Notes: generated from the sequence alone by a model not told the origin. Shown: positions 16,249 to 26,843, numbered from the stretch's first letter. The stretch is DNA of 64,000 nucleotides from Thiocapsa rosea (GCF_003634315.1 NZ_RBXL01000001.1:310001-374000); one strand, 5' to 3'. A program made the numbers and translations.

Positions 16249-17862
16249 ATGTCGTCCGCACTCACGCTCGTCACCGCCGCGGCGGTTGCCGCGCCGGTCG
16301 TCTTAGGGCTCGCCGGGGCCATTCCGAGCCGGATCGCGAACCGTTCGGGGCCGCTGATGGCGCGCCTCGCCAATGTCCTGGCCTGGACCGCGTTCGCGCT
16401 GGCCCTGGCGGTGCTTTTGGGGCACGGCTTCGGGTCGGCGCAGTCCCTGACCCTGTTCTCGGTGGATCTGCCGTTGGACAGCGGTGCCTTCGCCATCGGG
16501 GTCTACGTCAACGCCGTCACGGTGATCATGCTCACGCTGGTCTCCTTCGTGGGTGCGCTGGTCTCGACCTATGCGCGCAACTACATGGCCGGCGACCCCG
16601 CCGAGGGTCACTTCCACACGTGGCTGCTGCTGACCCTGGCGTCGATCCTGACCCTGATCGTCTCGGGCAACCTGCTGATGTTCGTGCTGGCCTGGATGGC
16701 GACGAGTCTGAGCCTGCACCGTTTGCTGCTTTTCTATCCGGAGCGCCCCGCCGCGGTGATGGCGGCGCACAAGAAGTTCGTCTTCAGCCGGATCGGCGAC
16801 GCCAGCCTGCTGATCGGGGTGCTCTTGATCGGGGCCAGCCTGCACACGCTGGATTTCGCCGGCGTCTACGCGGCCATGGAGGCGCTGGAGGGACCGCTGC
16901 CGGCGGCGCTGCAGGGGGCGGCGTGGCTGATCGTGCTCAGCGCGGCGCTCAAGTGCGCCCAGTTCCCCTTCCACGGATGGCTCCTGCAGGTGATGGAGGC
17001 GCCCACCCCGGTGTCGGCTTTGCTGCACGCGGGCATCGTCAATGCCGGTGCCTTCCTGGTGATTCGGATGGCGCCGATCATGTCGCTGTCCGGTCCGGCG
17101 CTGGATGCCTTGGCGGTGATCGGCCTGGTGACGCTCGCGGTCGCCTCGCTGGTGATGCTGACCCAGACCAGCATCAAGGTCTCGCTGGCCTGGTCGACGT
17201 CCGCGCAGATGGGGTTCATGTTGTTGGAGGCCGGTCTCGGACTCTACAGCCTGGCGCTGCTGCACCTGGTTGCCCACTCGCTGTACAAGGCACACGCCTT
17301 CCTTGCCTCGGGCAGCAGCGTGGACGGCTTCCGGGCGGCGACCCCGGCGTTTCGCGACGGCGGCCCGCAGCCCTGGCATTGGTTGGTGGCCTTCCAGGGC
17401 GCGCTCTTGATGGCCATCGTCGCGGGGTTCGTGTTCGGGGTGGATCCGGTCCAGGAACCCGCGCTGATCGTGACCGGGGCGATCATCGCGGTCGCCGTCG
17501 CGCAACTGCTCCTGCAGGCCCTGCAGTTGGAGGACAACGCCGCGTTGTTGCTGCGGGCGAGCGCGATCGGCGCCCTGGTGTGCTTCGGGTATTTCGGTCT
17601 GCACGCGGCCTTCGAGTACGCCGTTGCCGACAGCGTGGGCGCGGTGGCGCCGTCCACCAGCCGGTTCGATCTGATCCTGAGTCTCGCCGTCGTCGCCGTC
17701 TTCATCGGCCTGCTGGTGTTGCAACACCTCTTCATGCGCATCCCGGCATCGCTGCGTCAGGCGATCCAGGTGCATCTCTACAACGGGCTCTATGTCGATG
17801 TTTTGGTGACCCGCTTGATCACGCGCCTGTGGCCGCTGCGCCCGGCGTCCGCCGTCCAATAA
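16249..17862 (+). CDS. dabB: DabB, proton-channel-like subunit of the DIC uptake complex
   Basis: 537 residues, with about 12-14 hydrophobic segments and the proton-pumping core of NuoL-type proteins: HKKFVFSRIGDASLLIGVLL, the Lys/His region LKCAQFPFHGWLLQVMEAPTP, ALLHAGIVNAGAF and LLHLVAHSLYKAHAFLASGS. No other complex I gene is near, and the next gene is dabA, so this is DabB: it is thought to couple the proton gradient to CO2 hydration by DabA, trapping bicarbonate in the cytoplasm. GGGAGG lies 5 bases before the ATG. Confidence 0.93.
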   Translation: MSSALTLVTAAAVAAPVVLGLAGAIPSRIANRSGPLMARLANVLAWTAFALALAVLLGHGFGSAQSLTLFSVDLPLDSGAFAIGVYVNAVTVIMLTLVSFVGALVSTYARNYMAGDPAEGHFHTWLLLTLASILTLIVSGNLLMFVLAWMATSLSLHRLLLFYPERPAAVMAAHKKFVFSRIGDASLLIGVLLIGASLHTLDFAGVYAAMEALEGPLPAALQGAAWLIVLSAALKCAQFPFHGWLLQVMEAPTPVSALLHAGIVNAGAFLVIRMAPIMSLSGPALDALAVIGLVTLAVASLVMLTQTSIKVSLAWSTSAQMGFMLLEAGLGLYSLALLHLVAHSLYKAHAFLASGSSVDGFRAATPAFRDGGPQPWHWLVAFQGALLMAIVAGFVFGVDPVQEPALIVTGAIIAVAVAQLLLQALQLEDNAALLLRASAIGALVCFGYFGLHAAFEYAVADSVGAVAPSTSRFDLILSLAVVAVFIGLLVLQHLFMRIPASLRQAIQVHLYNGLYVDVLVTRLITRLWPLRPASAVQ

Positions 17863-17874
17863 GGGGATGAAGCC

Positions 17875-20538
17875 ATGAACCTGAACGATGTCGTTGTGCT
17901 CGAACAGTCGCCGACCCTCGCGATGACACCGCCGAGTGGTCCGGCACCGGTGCCTGAACCCGCCGATGTTGCCGCGGCCGCGCTCCTCGACGAGCAGATC
18001 GCGGCCGCCTGCGAGCGTATCGCCCCGCTCTGGCCGCTGGATCGTTTCGTGGCGGTGAACCCCTTCCACGGGTTGCGCGATCTGCCGTTCCAGGAGGCCG
18101 CCGCCATGCTGCGCCGGGTGGCGGGCGCACGCCTGTACATGCCCAGAGCCTACTATGGCGAGCAGATCGCCGCCGGGCGGATCACCGCGGAGGATCTGCG
18201 CCGGGCCGCCGAGGTGTGCGGGAGCCGGCTCGATCCGGCGACGCTGCAAAGCGCCGTCGAGGTCGAGCCGCTGCCGGCCGGACGCGTGCCGCTGCTCACC
18301 GCGGTGCTCGACGAGATGGACGTCGATGACTGGTCCAGCTTCGTGGTGGAGCGGATCAGCCGGCATTGCGCGGCCTTCTTCGACATGGGTCAGGCCACCT
18401 GGAAGCAACCCTGGCAGGGCCTGTCGCTGTACGCCTCCTGGCGACGCTTCGCGGCGCTCGATTTCAGCGCCACCATGATGGGTCAAGGCAGCATGCGCGA
18501 GCGGGTGAAGGCCCTGCCCGAGGCGCCGCGCGACTGCATCCGCGCGGCCCTGAACCGGCTGGGTATCCCCCCGAGCGCGGTGCGCGACTACCTGCACGCG
18601 GCGTTGCTGGACATCGGCGGCTGGGCCGCCTGGACCCGTCTGCTGCGCTGGCAGGCGGAGCTGGCCGGCGGCACCGACGACACCATCGAGGAGCTGCTCG
18701 CGATCCGCTTGGCGTGGGACGTCCTGGTCTACGAGCACAAGAGCAGCCCGCAGCTGCGCCAACGCTGGCGCCGGGTCTGCGCCGAGTTGGGCGCGGGCGG
18801 GACGGCGCAGGACGCACCGGCGCCGGTGACCGGAGCCACGCGCGATGATGCCGGCGAGCGCGAAATCGATTTGGTGCTCCTGAGCGCGGCGGAGCTTGCC
18901 TATCAGCGCGGCCTGATCGGGCAGTTGATCGCGACGGCGCACGGCGACACCGCCAGCCGCCCCGTCGTGCAGGCGGCCTTCTGCATCGACGTGCGCTCCG
19001 AGGTGATCCGCCGCGCCTTCGAGACGGTCTGCCCGCAGGGACGCACGCTCGGTTTCGCCGGCTTCTTCGGCGTGCCGATCGAGCATGTCCCGCTCGGCGC
19101 CGTGACCGCGCGCACCCATGTGCCGGTGCTGCTCACGCCGTCCTACCGCGTCTGCTCCGAGATCCACGGTGCGGACTCCGAGGAGGCCGATCGCGCCTTG
19201 GCCGTGCAACGCCGGCGCTTCGGGATCAGTAAGTCCTGGAAGGCGTTCAAGATGGGCGCCTCCTCGTGCTTCTCCTTCGTGGAATCGGCCGGTATCTGGC
19301 TCTATGCACCCAAGCTCCTCGGCGACACCCTGGGATGGAGCCGGCCGGTCCCGGCCCCCGACGATCTGCGTCTGGATGCGACCGATGCGTGCCGGGTCGG
19401 ACCGACCCTCGACGCGCCGTCGCACGCGCACGGGCATGACCAGGCCGGCGCCTGCGGGGCAACAGGCGCACTCGACGCCACGCGCGCCGGCATTCCGCAC
19501 GCGGATCGGATCGGGCTCGCCGAGGGGATCCTGCACGCCATGTCGCTCACCGACGGCTTCGCCCGCCTGGTGCTGTTGGTGGGGCACGGCAGCACCTCGG
19601 TGAACAACCCGCATGCCGCCGGACTCGACTGCGGGGCCTGCGCGGGTCAGACCGGCGAGGCCAGCGCCCGCGTGGTCGCCGCGCTCCTCAACGACCCGGC
19701 GGTGCGCCGCGGTCTGCGCGAGCGTGGTCTGGCGATCCCCGAGGACACCTGGTTCCTGCCCGCGCTGCACGACACCACGGTCGACGATGTGCACCTGTTC
19801 GACACCGAGGTGCTGCCCTCGGGCTACGCCGAGGAGCTGGCCGAGCTGCGCAGCTGGCTCGCACAGGCCGGGGAGCTGACACGTCTGCAACGGGCCACCC
19901 TGCTGGGGCTCGACGGGCGGCGCGGTCACGGCCTGGAGGCGAGCATCCGCCGACGCAGCCGCGACTGGTCCCAGGTGCGCCCCGAGTGGGGCCTGGCCGG
20001 CAACGCCGCCTTCATCGCCGCCCCGCGCGCCCGCACCCGCGGCGTGGATCTGGGCGGTCGCGCCTTCCTGCACGACTACGACTGGCGCGCCGATGTCGGC
20101 TTCAAGACCCTGGAGCTGATCATGACCGCCCCGATGGTGGTCGCCACCTGGATCAACCTCCAGTATTACGGCTCCACCGTCGACAACCGGCGCTTCGGCA
20201 GCGGCAACAAGGTGCTGCACAACGTGGTCGGCGGCGCCATCGGCGTGCTCGAAGGCAACGGCGGCGATCTGCGTACCGGGCTGCCGATGCAGTCGCTCCA
20301 CGACGGCCGGCGCTGGATCCACGAGCCGCTGCGCCTGAGCGTCGTCCTGCAGGCACCCGAAACGCCGATCGAGGAGATCATCGCCCGCCATACGCTGGTC
20401 CGTCAGTTGCTGGACAACGGCTGGCTGCATCTCTTTCGGTGGGATGATCGGGACGGGAGCATCCATCGGCGCGTGCCGGGGCACGGCTGGGTGAGTGGCG
20501 GGCCGGTGGACGGTATGCACTACGACAACGGCGCCTGA
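17875..20538 (+). CDS. dabA: DabA, DUF2309 carbonic-anhydrase-like subunit of the DIC complex
   Basis: 887 residues, close to the usual length. The beta-carbonic-anhydrase-like zinc residues are present: Cys370 and Asp372 in FCIDVRSEV, His571 in LVGHGSTSVNN and Cys586 in LDCGACAGQTG; the 2- and 15-residue spacings equal those reported for the Halothiobacillus protein. It is a peripheral membrane protein that converts CO2 to bicarbonate in one direction with energy from DabB. The gene starts 12 bases after dabB, so both form one operon. It fits an autotroph using a RuBisCO-based cycle (inference). Confidence 0.95.
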   Translation: MNLNDVVVLEQSPTLAMTPPSGPAPVPEPADVAAAALLDEQIAAACERIAPLWPLDRFVAVNPFHGLRDLPFQEAAAMLRRVAGARLYMPRAYYGEQIAAGRITAEDLRRAAEVCGSRLDPATLQSAVEVEPLPAGRVPLLTAVLDEMDVDDWSSFVVERISRHCAAFFDMGQATWKQPWQGLSLYASWRRFAALDFSATMMGQGSMRERVKALPEAPRDCIRAALNRLGIPPSAVRDYLHAALLDIGGWAAWTRLLRWQAELAGGTDDTIEELLAIRLAWDVLVYEHKSSPQLRQRWRRVCAELGAGGTAQDAPAPVTGATRDDAGEREIDLVLLSAAELAYQRGLIGQLIATAHGDTASRPVVQAAFCIDVRSEVIRRAFETVCPQGRTLGFAGFFGVPIEHVPLGAVTARTHVPVLLTPSYRVCSEIHGADSEEADRALAVQRRRFGISKSWKAFKMGASSCFSFVESAGIWLYAPKLLGDTLGWSRPVPAPDDLRLDATDACRVGPTLDAPSHAHGHDQAGACGATGALDATRAGIPHADRIGLAEGILHAMSLTDGFARLVLLVGHGSTSVNNPHAAGLDCGACAGQTGEASARVVAALLNDPAVRRGLRERGLAIPEDTWFLPALHDTTVDDVHLFDTEVLPSGYAEELAELRSWLAQAGELTRLQRATLLGLDGRRGHGLEASIRRRSRDWSQVRPEWGLAGNAAFIAAPRARTRGVDLGGRAFLHDYDWRADVGFKTLELIMTAPMVVATWINLQYYGSTVDNRRFGSGNKVLHNVVGGAIGVLEGNGGDLRTGLPMQSLHDGRRWIHEPLRLSVVLQAPETPIEEIIARHTLVRQLLDNGWLHLFRWDDRDGSIHRRVPGHGWVSGGPVDGMHYDNGA

Positions 20539-20808
20539 CATCGACCGACAGCATCGGAATTCGCGGGCGGGGCGCCGGATCGGCGTGTTTCGGGTGGATC
20601 GGCAGGGTCTGGTCTGAGGGGAGAGCCGACACGACCTAGCCTGTTCGCTGCAACGCGCGCCGCAACCACCGATGAGAATCCCCCGGACGGCACGTACCCT
20701 CGAGCTTGCGACCCTCGGGGGGAGCGGGCCTCGCCCCGCATGGGAGTCGGTGGTTTGAGTGCTGTATCCGCACGGCGTCTCGCCCGGCGTCTGGCTGCCG
20801 CGTTTGAC

Positions 20809-21048
20809 TTAGGTGCTTTCCGGGAATAGTCATCCCGACAGCGACTGCCTGGAAGGCATCGAACTCCCTGATACGGTCAGTCTTGAGCAAATCGTCGCAG
20901 AATTTTCGTTGTCGTTGTCGTTGTCGTTGTCGTGTTCGTCCGGAATCCGATGACGACAACGACAACGACAACGACAACGAGTAGAGCGTTCGACCACTTT
21001 TCCTGGTTGCGGCGCTTCCGGTAGATCCTTTCCCGGAAATCACCTTAA
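20809..21048. repeat. GTTGTC-hairpin element, copy 1
   Basis: Ends TTAGGTGCTTTCCGGGAA and its inverse TTTCCCGGAAATCACCTTAA form terminal inverted repeats. Inside, four to five GTTGTC hexamers face the same number of GACAAC hexamers across 20 bases, a potential stem of about 26 bp. It lies in the 940-base gap between dabA and the next methyltransferase; the rest of that gap (20539-20808 and 21049-21478) shows no gene. Confidence 0.85.
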
Positions 21049-21478
21049 GGTCTGTCACGTGTCCGACGGCGTGGACGTCCATTCCGACGAAAACGCGCCG
21101 AAAGTCGGATGATTCGCCGACGGGCATGTCAACGTTTCTCCGTCGGCTAAACTCAGACCTATGAACTCGGCGGGGAGCGCCAGGATGCGGCCCGGAAAGC
21201 AGGGTAGATTCTCGCGAGTCGTCCGGATTTTGCGACCGACGGACCTTGTCCGTCACTCCGGCCAGTTCGGCTGGCGACGTGCGTCGTCAGGCCAACTTGG
21301 CCTGATACGATCAGGGCTGGAAGCCCTGTCTACGCATGGCACGCACTGCTGACCGGGATCAGGTTGACGACCGACCCCAGGACGGACCAAGACCAACACC
21401 ATCGGCTCGTCGCGACGTCGACGAGATTGGGACCTTGACCGATACGGACGAACCCTTCGGAGTGATCGCCGTCGAGCC

Positions 21479-22078
21479 ATGACCCATCCAACCTCGCCGA
21501 ACACACCCGACGACTTCACCCGCTCTTGGGACGCGCGCTACGAAGGCGCGACAGCGATCCCGAAACCGGCTCTGGTGTTGCGCCAATGGCCGCACTTGCT
21601 CCCCGAAGAAGGCACCGCCCTCGACTTGGCCTGCGGACTCGGCGGCAATGCGCTCTGGCTGGCCGAACGGGGTTTTCGCGTCTCGGCATGGGATCTGTCC
21701 CACACCGCCATCGCGCGGCTCCGGGACGCGGCGCGCCTGCGAGGACTGCACCTCGATGCCCGGGTTCGTGACCTGACCGCCCTGCCGCCGAGTCCGGAGA
21801 GCTTCGACCTGATCCTGGTCGCACACTTCCTGGATCGCGACCTGGCGCCGAGCATCGCCGCCGCGCTGCGTCCGGACGGTCTGCTCTTCTATCAGACGTT
21901 CGCGCGGGAGTGCCGAGGCAGCCACGGCCCGTCGAACCCGGCGTATCGCCTTGCCCGCAACGAGCTGATCAGCCTCTTTCCCGACCTGACCATCCGCGCT
22001 TACCGAGCCGAAGGCCCATTCGCCACACCCGAGAGCGGTTTACGCGACCTGGCCTTGATGGTCGCCCAACGGATTTGA
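21479..22078 (+). CDS. Class I SAM-dependent methyltransferase (TehB-like)
   Basis: 199 residues. Motif I ALDLACGLGGNALWLAERGF is followed by VSAWDLSHTAIARL and LILVAHFLDRDLAP, then LRPDGLLFYQTF. This is a Rossmann methyltransferase of the type annotated TehB-like or thiol/tellurite methyltransferase; the substrate is not evident. No strong ribosome site precedes the ATG. The BTAD regulator gene begins 15 bases after its stop, so they are probably cotranscribed. Confidence 0.85.
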   Translation: MTHPTSPNTPDDFTRSWDARYEGATAIPKPALVLRQWPHLLPEEGTALDLACGLGGNALWLAERGFRVSAWDLSHTAIARLRDAARLRGLHLDARVRDLTALPPSPESFDLILVAHFLDRDLAPSIAAALRPDGLLFYQTFARECRGSHGPSNPAYRLARNELISLFPDLTIRAYRAEGPFATPESGLRDLALMVAQRI

Positions 22079-22093
22079 GCGGCGAAGACCGAC

Positions 22094-24127
22094 ATGAGCG
22101 CGCGACTGCGCATCCAATTGCTGGGCGACTTCGCGGTCGAGCGCGACGGCGCGGCCATCACGCTGCCGACCCGCAAGGCCGCCGCACTCTTGGCCATCCT
22201 CGCGATGTCACCGGGCGCCCCGATCACGCGCGAGCGTCTTGCCGACCTGCTCTGGTCGCGCAGCGCCGAGGTTCAGGCGCGGGGGAGTCTGCGCCAAGCC
22301 GTGGCGCAGCTTCGCAAGGCCCTGGAGGATGATGACTCCGGCATACTCATCGAAACCGTCGGCCCGGGCCTTCGCCTCGCGTCGAGGGGCGTGGAGGTGG
22401 ATGCGGCCACCCTTGAGCACGCGCTGAGCGCAGGCTCTCCGGCCGATCTGGAGTTGGCCGGGCGGCTGTATCAAGGCGAATTCCTCGCGGGACTCGCGAT
22501 CGAGGAGGCCCCGTTCGAGGATTGGCGGACGACCGAGGCCGAGCGACTGCGGCGAGTTCTGTTGCGCGGGTTGCAGACCCTGCTTGCGCACCATGTCGAC
22601 CGGGGCGACTTGGAGGCGAGTCTCGATCTGGGCGAACGCCTGGTGCGGATGGAGCCGCTCGCCGAGGAGACCTATCAGGCGTTGATGCGCCTGCATCTCG
22701 GCCGCGGGGCCTTGGGCTCTGCCATGCGGGAGTACCAGCGTTGCCGGGCGGCCTTGGCGGCGGGTCTGGGTGTCGCGCCATCGGCCGAGACCGAGGCGCT
22801 TCGGCGGGCGATCCGCGCGCGGCCGCCCGCCCGCCCCTCCGCACACGAGGAGACGGAGTCCGTGGCCCTGCCGGTGCTCGCGGTTCTCCCCTTCTCGGAT
22901 ACAGGCGAGAGGGCCGAGGACGCAGGGCGCGATTACTTCGTTCGCGGCTTCACCGAGGACGTCGTCTCCGCGCTCGCGCGCTTCCGGTCGCTGCGGGTGA
23001 TCTCGGCACAATCCTCCTTCGCCGAGGCGGACCTACAGGCCAGCCCGCGCGAGATCGGGGAAGGTCTCGGTGCACATTATCTGCTCGTCGGCAGCCTCGG
23101 GCGCGGTCAGGACCGCGTACGCCTGAGCACCGAGCTGCTGGATGTCCACGCCGGCCATCTGGTCTGGTCCGATCGCGACGAGGTCTCGACGACCCGGCTG
23201 CCGGAGACCCGCGATGCGATCGCCGGCGGCGTCGCCGCGGCGCTGGCGGCCCGTATCGACGGTGATCTGCTGCGCCAAGCCATGCGCAAGCCGCTCGATA
23301 ACCTCGAGGTCTACGACTGCTGGCTGCGCGGCATGGCCCGGCTACGCGAAGGGACACCCGAGAGCCTCGCCGAGGGTCGGCCCTTGTTTCGCCGGGCGCT
23401 CGAGCTGGACCCGGGATTTGCACGTGCCCACTCGGGCCTGTCGCTGACCTATTTCAACGACTGGAGCTGTCTCGCCTGGCAACGCTGGCACGAGAACGAG
23501 CGCAAGGCGTTCGAGCATGCACGAGACGGCGCAGCCCTGGACGAGACCGACCATGTCACCCACTTCGTGCTGGGTCGCGTCCTGTTGTATCGACGCGAGT
23601 TTGCGCGTGCCGAGCAACACCTGGATCGCGCCGAGGCGCTCAACCCCAACGATGCGGACATGCTCGCGCAACTGGCCATCGCCGATGCCTACCTCGGGCG
23701 CGCCGAGCGGGGCGCGGAGCGCATCGCGCTGGCGATGCGCTTGAATCCCTATCACGACGACTGGTACTTCGCCTACGCGGTCTATCCCAACTTCGTCGCC
23801 CGCAGGCTCGAGGCGGCGATCGGACTCGGCCTGAAGGCACCGCACGTGGCCACCGATGTCACGGCCTACCTGGCCGCGGCCAGTGCCCACCTCGGCCAAA
23901 TGGAGGCAGCCCGGCGGCACCTCGCCTCCTTTCGTGAGATGTTCCGGCGCAACATCCTGCAGGGCCGCGAGCCGACTGCGCAGGAACCGATGCGCTGGCT
24001 GTTGCACGTCAATCCCTTCAGCCGGATCGAGGACGCCCGCTTCTGGGCCGACGGGCTGGCCGGGGCCGGGTTGGTCATTCCGGATAATCTCTGGCGCGAT
24101 TTTCCCGATGGACCCTGGCCCAGTTGA
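22094..24127 (+). CDS. BTAD-type transcriptional regulator with TPR domain
   Basis: 677 residues. Residues 1-95 form a winged-helix DNA-binding domain of the SARP kind (LRIQLLGDFAVERDGAAITL, LADLLWSRSAEVQARGSLRQ), 95-245 a bacterial transcriptional activator (BTAD) domain, and 258-395 a TolB-N/FlgO-like region seen in CadC-like and adenylate-cyclase-linked regulators (VLPFSDTGERAED, HYLLVGSLGRGQDRVRLSTEL). Tetratricopeptide repeats fill 420-600. It probably activates target genes after TPR-mediated sensing; targets are unknown. The stop TGA coincides with the start of the repeat at 24125. Confidence 0.82.
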   Translation: MSARLRIQLLGDFAVERDGAAITLPTRKAAALLAILAMSPGAPITRERLADLLWSRSAEVQARGSLRQAVAQLRKALEDDDSGILIETVGPGLRLASRGVEVDAATLEHALSAGSPADLELAGRLYQGEFLAGLAIEEAPFEDWRTTEAERLRRVLLRGLQTLLAHHVDRGDLEASLDLGERLVRMEPLAEETYQALMRLHLGRGALGSAMREYQRCRAALAAGLGVAPSAETEALRRAIRARPPARPSAHEETESVALPVLAVLPFSDTGERAEDAGRDYFVRGFTEDVVSALARFRSLRVISAQSSFAEADLQASPREIGEGLGAHYLLVGSLGRGQDRVRLSTELLDVHAGHLVWSDRDEVSTTRLPETRDAIAGGVAAALAARIDGDLLRQAMRKPLDNLEVYDCWLRGMARLREGTPESLAEGRPLFRRALELDPGFARAHSGLSLTYFNDWSCLAWQRWHENERKAFEHARDGAALDETDHVTHFVLGRVLLYRREFARAEQHLDRAEALNPNDADMLAQLAIADAYLGRAERGAERIALAMRLNPYHDDWYFAYAVYPNFVARRLEAAIGLGLKAPHVATDVTAYLAAASAHLGQMEAARRHLASFREMFRRNILQGREPTAQEPMRWLLHVNPFSRIEDARFWADGLAGAGLVIPDNLWRDFPDGPWPS

Positions 24128-24316
24128 ACCGCGTCCAGAGCGAGATACTCATTTTCGAGTGAGCTCCACGATTGGTGCATCCACGACCCTTAGCGGGGAC
24201 GCGGTTCAAAATGATCTATTCCTTAATATCTTAAACCGCGCCGGCTCCAGCGCCCGTCAAGTCTGCCGGGGCCGATACCATCCAAGAACATCGCATACCG
24301 CACCGGGCGCGGTTTA
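24125..24316. repeat. Paired TAAACCGCG units, type A then type B
   Basis: Unit A (24125-24208, ends mutated to TGAACCGCG/CGCGGTTCA) and unit B (24232-24316) are separated by a 23-base AT-rich spacer, as at 3953-4143 and similar in sequence. It fills the space between two convergent genes, with the left end on the stop codon of the regulator and the right end 2 bases from the stop of the DsrE-like gene. Confidence 0.85.
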
Positions 24317-24318
24317 GA

Positions 24319-24888
24319 TCAGAAGTACTGGCAATGATCCGCGCGCGCGGCGATCTCCTGAAGAAAGACGCCCGGATCCATGATCCCGTCCGCCTCGGGC
24401 AAGAGGTCGTCGTCGACGACATCGAACGTCATGGCGGCCAAGCGACAGCCATGCAGCCGGACGTGGCCGGTCGAGGCGAGCAGCTTCAGAAAGTCATGGA
24501 TCTCGAGCGGATCCCCGTCGCGTTTCAGCCGCTGCTTCAGCCAGTCCTCGCGGTGGGCGTAACGCGGATCCATCCGGCACTCGCGCACGCCCTCGGGGGT
24601 GAGCAGCACCGACCAGAGGACGAAGAGGATGTCCACCTCGACGCCCTTGCGGCCCATCTCCCACGCAAAGGTCAGCGGGCTCAGGAGCCGGTCGAAGGCG
24701 TCATCGCGGATGACGATGGCGAGGCGCCGGATGGGCGGCGCCGCGGACAGGTCGGCCTGTCCCGCATCCGGCCACCCGTCCGAGCGGGCGGTCGGAACCT
24801 CCTCGGATTGACGCATGGCGGCCTCTGTATCGGGGGCGAGGGACGGCCGCCCGGGGTTCTGTCGCGTTTGAATCGTTGCGGAAGGCAT
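24319..24888 (-). CDS. DsrE-family protein
   Basis: 189 residues from MPSATIQTRQNPG, with GGAG 8 bases upstream. After a variable, probably disordered N-terminus of about 55 residues comes the DsrE/F-like fold: RRLAIVIRDDAFDRLLSPLT, GVEVDILFVLWSVLLTPEG, LKLLASTGHVRLHGCRLAAM and DVVDDDLLPEADGIMDPGVF. Cys in LHGCRL is placed like the active Cys of many DsrE-like sulfur-transfer proteins. A role in sulfur relay or peroxiredoxin-like chemistry is an inference. No dsr genes are adjacent. Confidence 0.78.
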   Translation of the reverse strand: MPSATIQTRQNPGRPSLAPDTEAAMRQSEEVPTARSDGWPDAGQADLSAAPPIRRLAIVIRDDAFDRLLSPLTFAWEMGRKGVEVDILFVLWSVLLTPEGVRECRMDPRYAHREDWLKQRLKRDGDPLEIHDFLKLLASTGHVRLHGCRLAAMTFDVVDDDLLPEADGIMDPGVFLQEIAARADHCQYF

Positions 24889-24978
24889 GATCTGGACTCC
24901 GGCCGCCGGGCATCGTACAGACCCCGGCGGCGCTTCGTGTGGAACCCTAAACGACAAGGTCTCAGTGTGGATCGGACT

Positions 24979-25167
24979 TAAACCGCGCCCGGTGCGATAT
25001 GCGTCGTTTGTTGGATTGGCTTGGCCGCGTCGGCTCCGACAACTGTCGGAGTCGACGCGGTTTAAGGCATTGACAAATATTACTTTTAAACCGCGCCTCA
25101 CCGAGATCGAGGACTTCTCCAAAGCCAAACGCAACATGAAAATGACGGTCGCTCTTGACGCGGTTTA
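24979..25167. repeat. Paired TAAACCGCG units, reversed type B then type C
   Basis: Reversed B (24979-25064) and C (25087-25167) are separated by about 22 AT-rich bases. The same order occurs at 41954-42145. It lies in the gap upstream of the DsrE-like gene and 102 bases before a GTTGTC element. Confidence 0.82.
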
Positions 25168-25268
25168 AATCGGACTCGGCCTTGTCGGTCTCCTTCGGCG
25201 CTTCTGTCGGGCTGAAGCCCGACCCGCGGCGGGACACCGGACGGATACGGCGTTGTCCGGCGATCGCC

Positions 25269-25508
<240 letters not shown>

Positions 25509-25512
<4 letters not shown>

Positions 25513-26843
25513 GCGGCCTGACTCAACGGTAAATCGCCCGCTCTCGCAGCAAGGGCACGCGCACTCGCACTGTCCGGCTTGAGATCGACCCTCTCGGCAA
25601 TCAGCGCACGTGCCAAGGCAAGCTGCCCGTCACGCAGCGCGGCCTCGATCAAGGTCAGATCGATCAGGTCGCGCTGGGCATGGCTGCCGCCGAAACGATT
25701 GGCCCGATCCCGAGCCGGTCGCAGCAGGCGCACCGTCTCGGCATAGTCGCCCTCTCCGAAGGCATGGATCGCACGGGTGACCGGGGACCCGACCTCGCGA
25801 ACGAAGAAACGGTTGTCGCCCGGTCCGTCCATTGCCTGCGTTTGGGCCGCGAAGACACGCTCGGCGGCCGCTCGCCGCTGCGCACCGGTGAAGGCCATCA
25901 TGGCGTGGGCATCGTTGAAGGCGTAGTTGCCCGCGTCCGCGATCGGCTCCCAGCCATCCGCCACGGCTTGCCAACGCTCGCCGAGCGGAATGCCCCGAAG
26001 CTGCAGGCGCCACAGGAGCGCGGAAGCGTCGATCATGTCGAGCACGACCCGGGAGCGCGGTCCGTAGATGGGCCCGTCGAACAGCCGCAGGACCTCGTCG
26101 ACCTCGCCCATCTCCAGGTGATAGAGCGCCAGGTGCCACCAGATATGCACCGCGAAGAAGTTGTCGACGGACCAGGCGTCCGAGTCGCTGCGCAGCCACG
26201 CGATGCCCTCGGTCGTGCGGCCCTGCATCTCCATGACATGGGCAACCGCGTGCCAGGCCCAGGCGTCATGGCGCTCCAGCTCAACCGCACGCCGGCCCGC
26301 GGCCTCCGCGCGCGCATAGAGCCCGGTCTCCTCCAAACCGAAGGCGTGCATCCCGATGACGGCGTGATAGCCGGGCATGTCCGCCGACCATGAGGGCAAG
26401 GCACGGGCGATGCGGTCGCGCAACAGACGCGACGCGCCGGTATAGAAGTCCACGACATGCCCGACCTGGAGCGCGAGGATGTCGCGCGGGTGCTCGATGG
26501 CAATGTCCTCCAGGATCCGCGAGGCGACATGCCACTCGCTGTCCAAGAGGTGCTGTACCGCGTTCAGATGCGCGCGCTCGCGCGCCGTGCTCGGTCGGGT
26601 TCCGGCGCTCTCCAGATCCGCGCGGGCCACGGCGAATCCGTCCGGCTCGGTCCCCAGCAGATGCAGATAGGCATGGAGAACCCGCGCCATCACAAACTCC
26701 GGACTCCGGCTCAACGCCTGCTCCGCGGTCGCCACCGGGTCGCCCCGATAACATTGAAACTCATGAAGTGCCTGATGGTAGAGATCGCCTGCGGTCGTAT
26801 CGGCGCCGCTCATGGGAAGGCCGAGTGCATCGTTACGGGTCAT
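25509..26843 (-). CDS. Tetratricopeptide repeat protein, TTC38-like
   Basis: 444 residues of alpha-helical TPR-like repeats. Recognisable stretches are ALQVGHVVDFYTGASRLLRD, GYHAVIGMHAFGLEETGLY, WAWHAVAHVMEMQGRTTEGI and NFFAVHIWWHLALYHLEMGE, characteristic of the TTC38/StaR-like group, whose biochemical role is unknown. No signal peptide or membrane segment, so cytoplasmic. GGAGG lies 7 bases before the ATG. The last codon and stop lie inside the end of a repeat element, so the C-terminus may have been altered by insertion. Confidence 0.82.

Noticed and set aside
16303-20541. A 1412-codon open frame on the minus strand opposite dabB-dabA
   Set aside because: It mirrors the two dab genes in the third-position GC pattern, has His/Arg/Gln/Gly-rich composition and no recognisable domain.
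20884-20981. GTTGTC/GACAAC arrays as a possible CRISPR
   Set aside because: Units are 6 bases without spacers and are arranged as an inverted pair; no cas genes are present.
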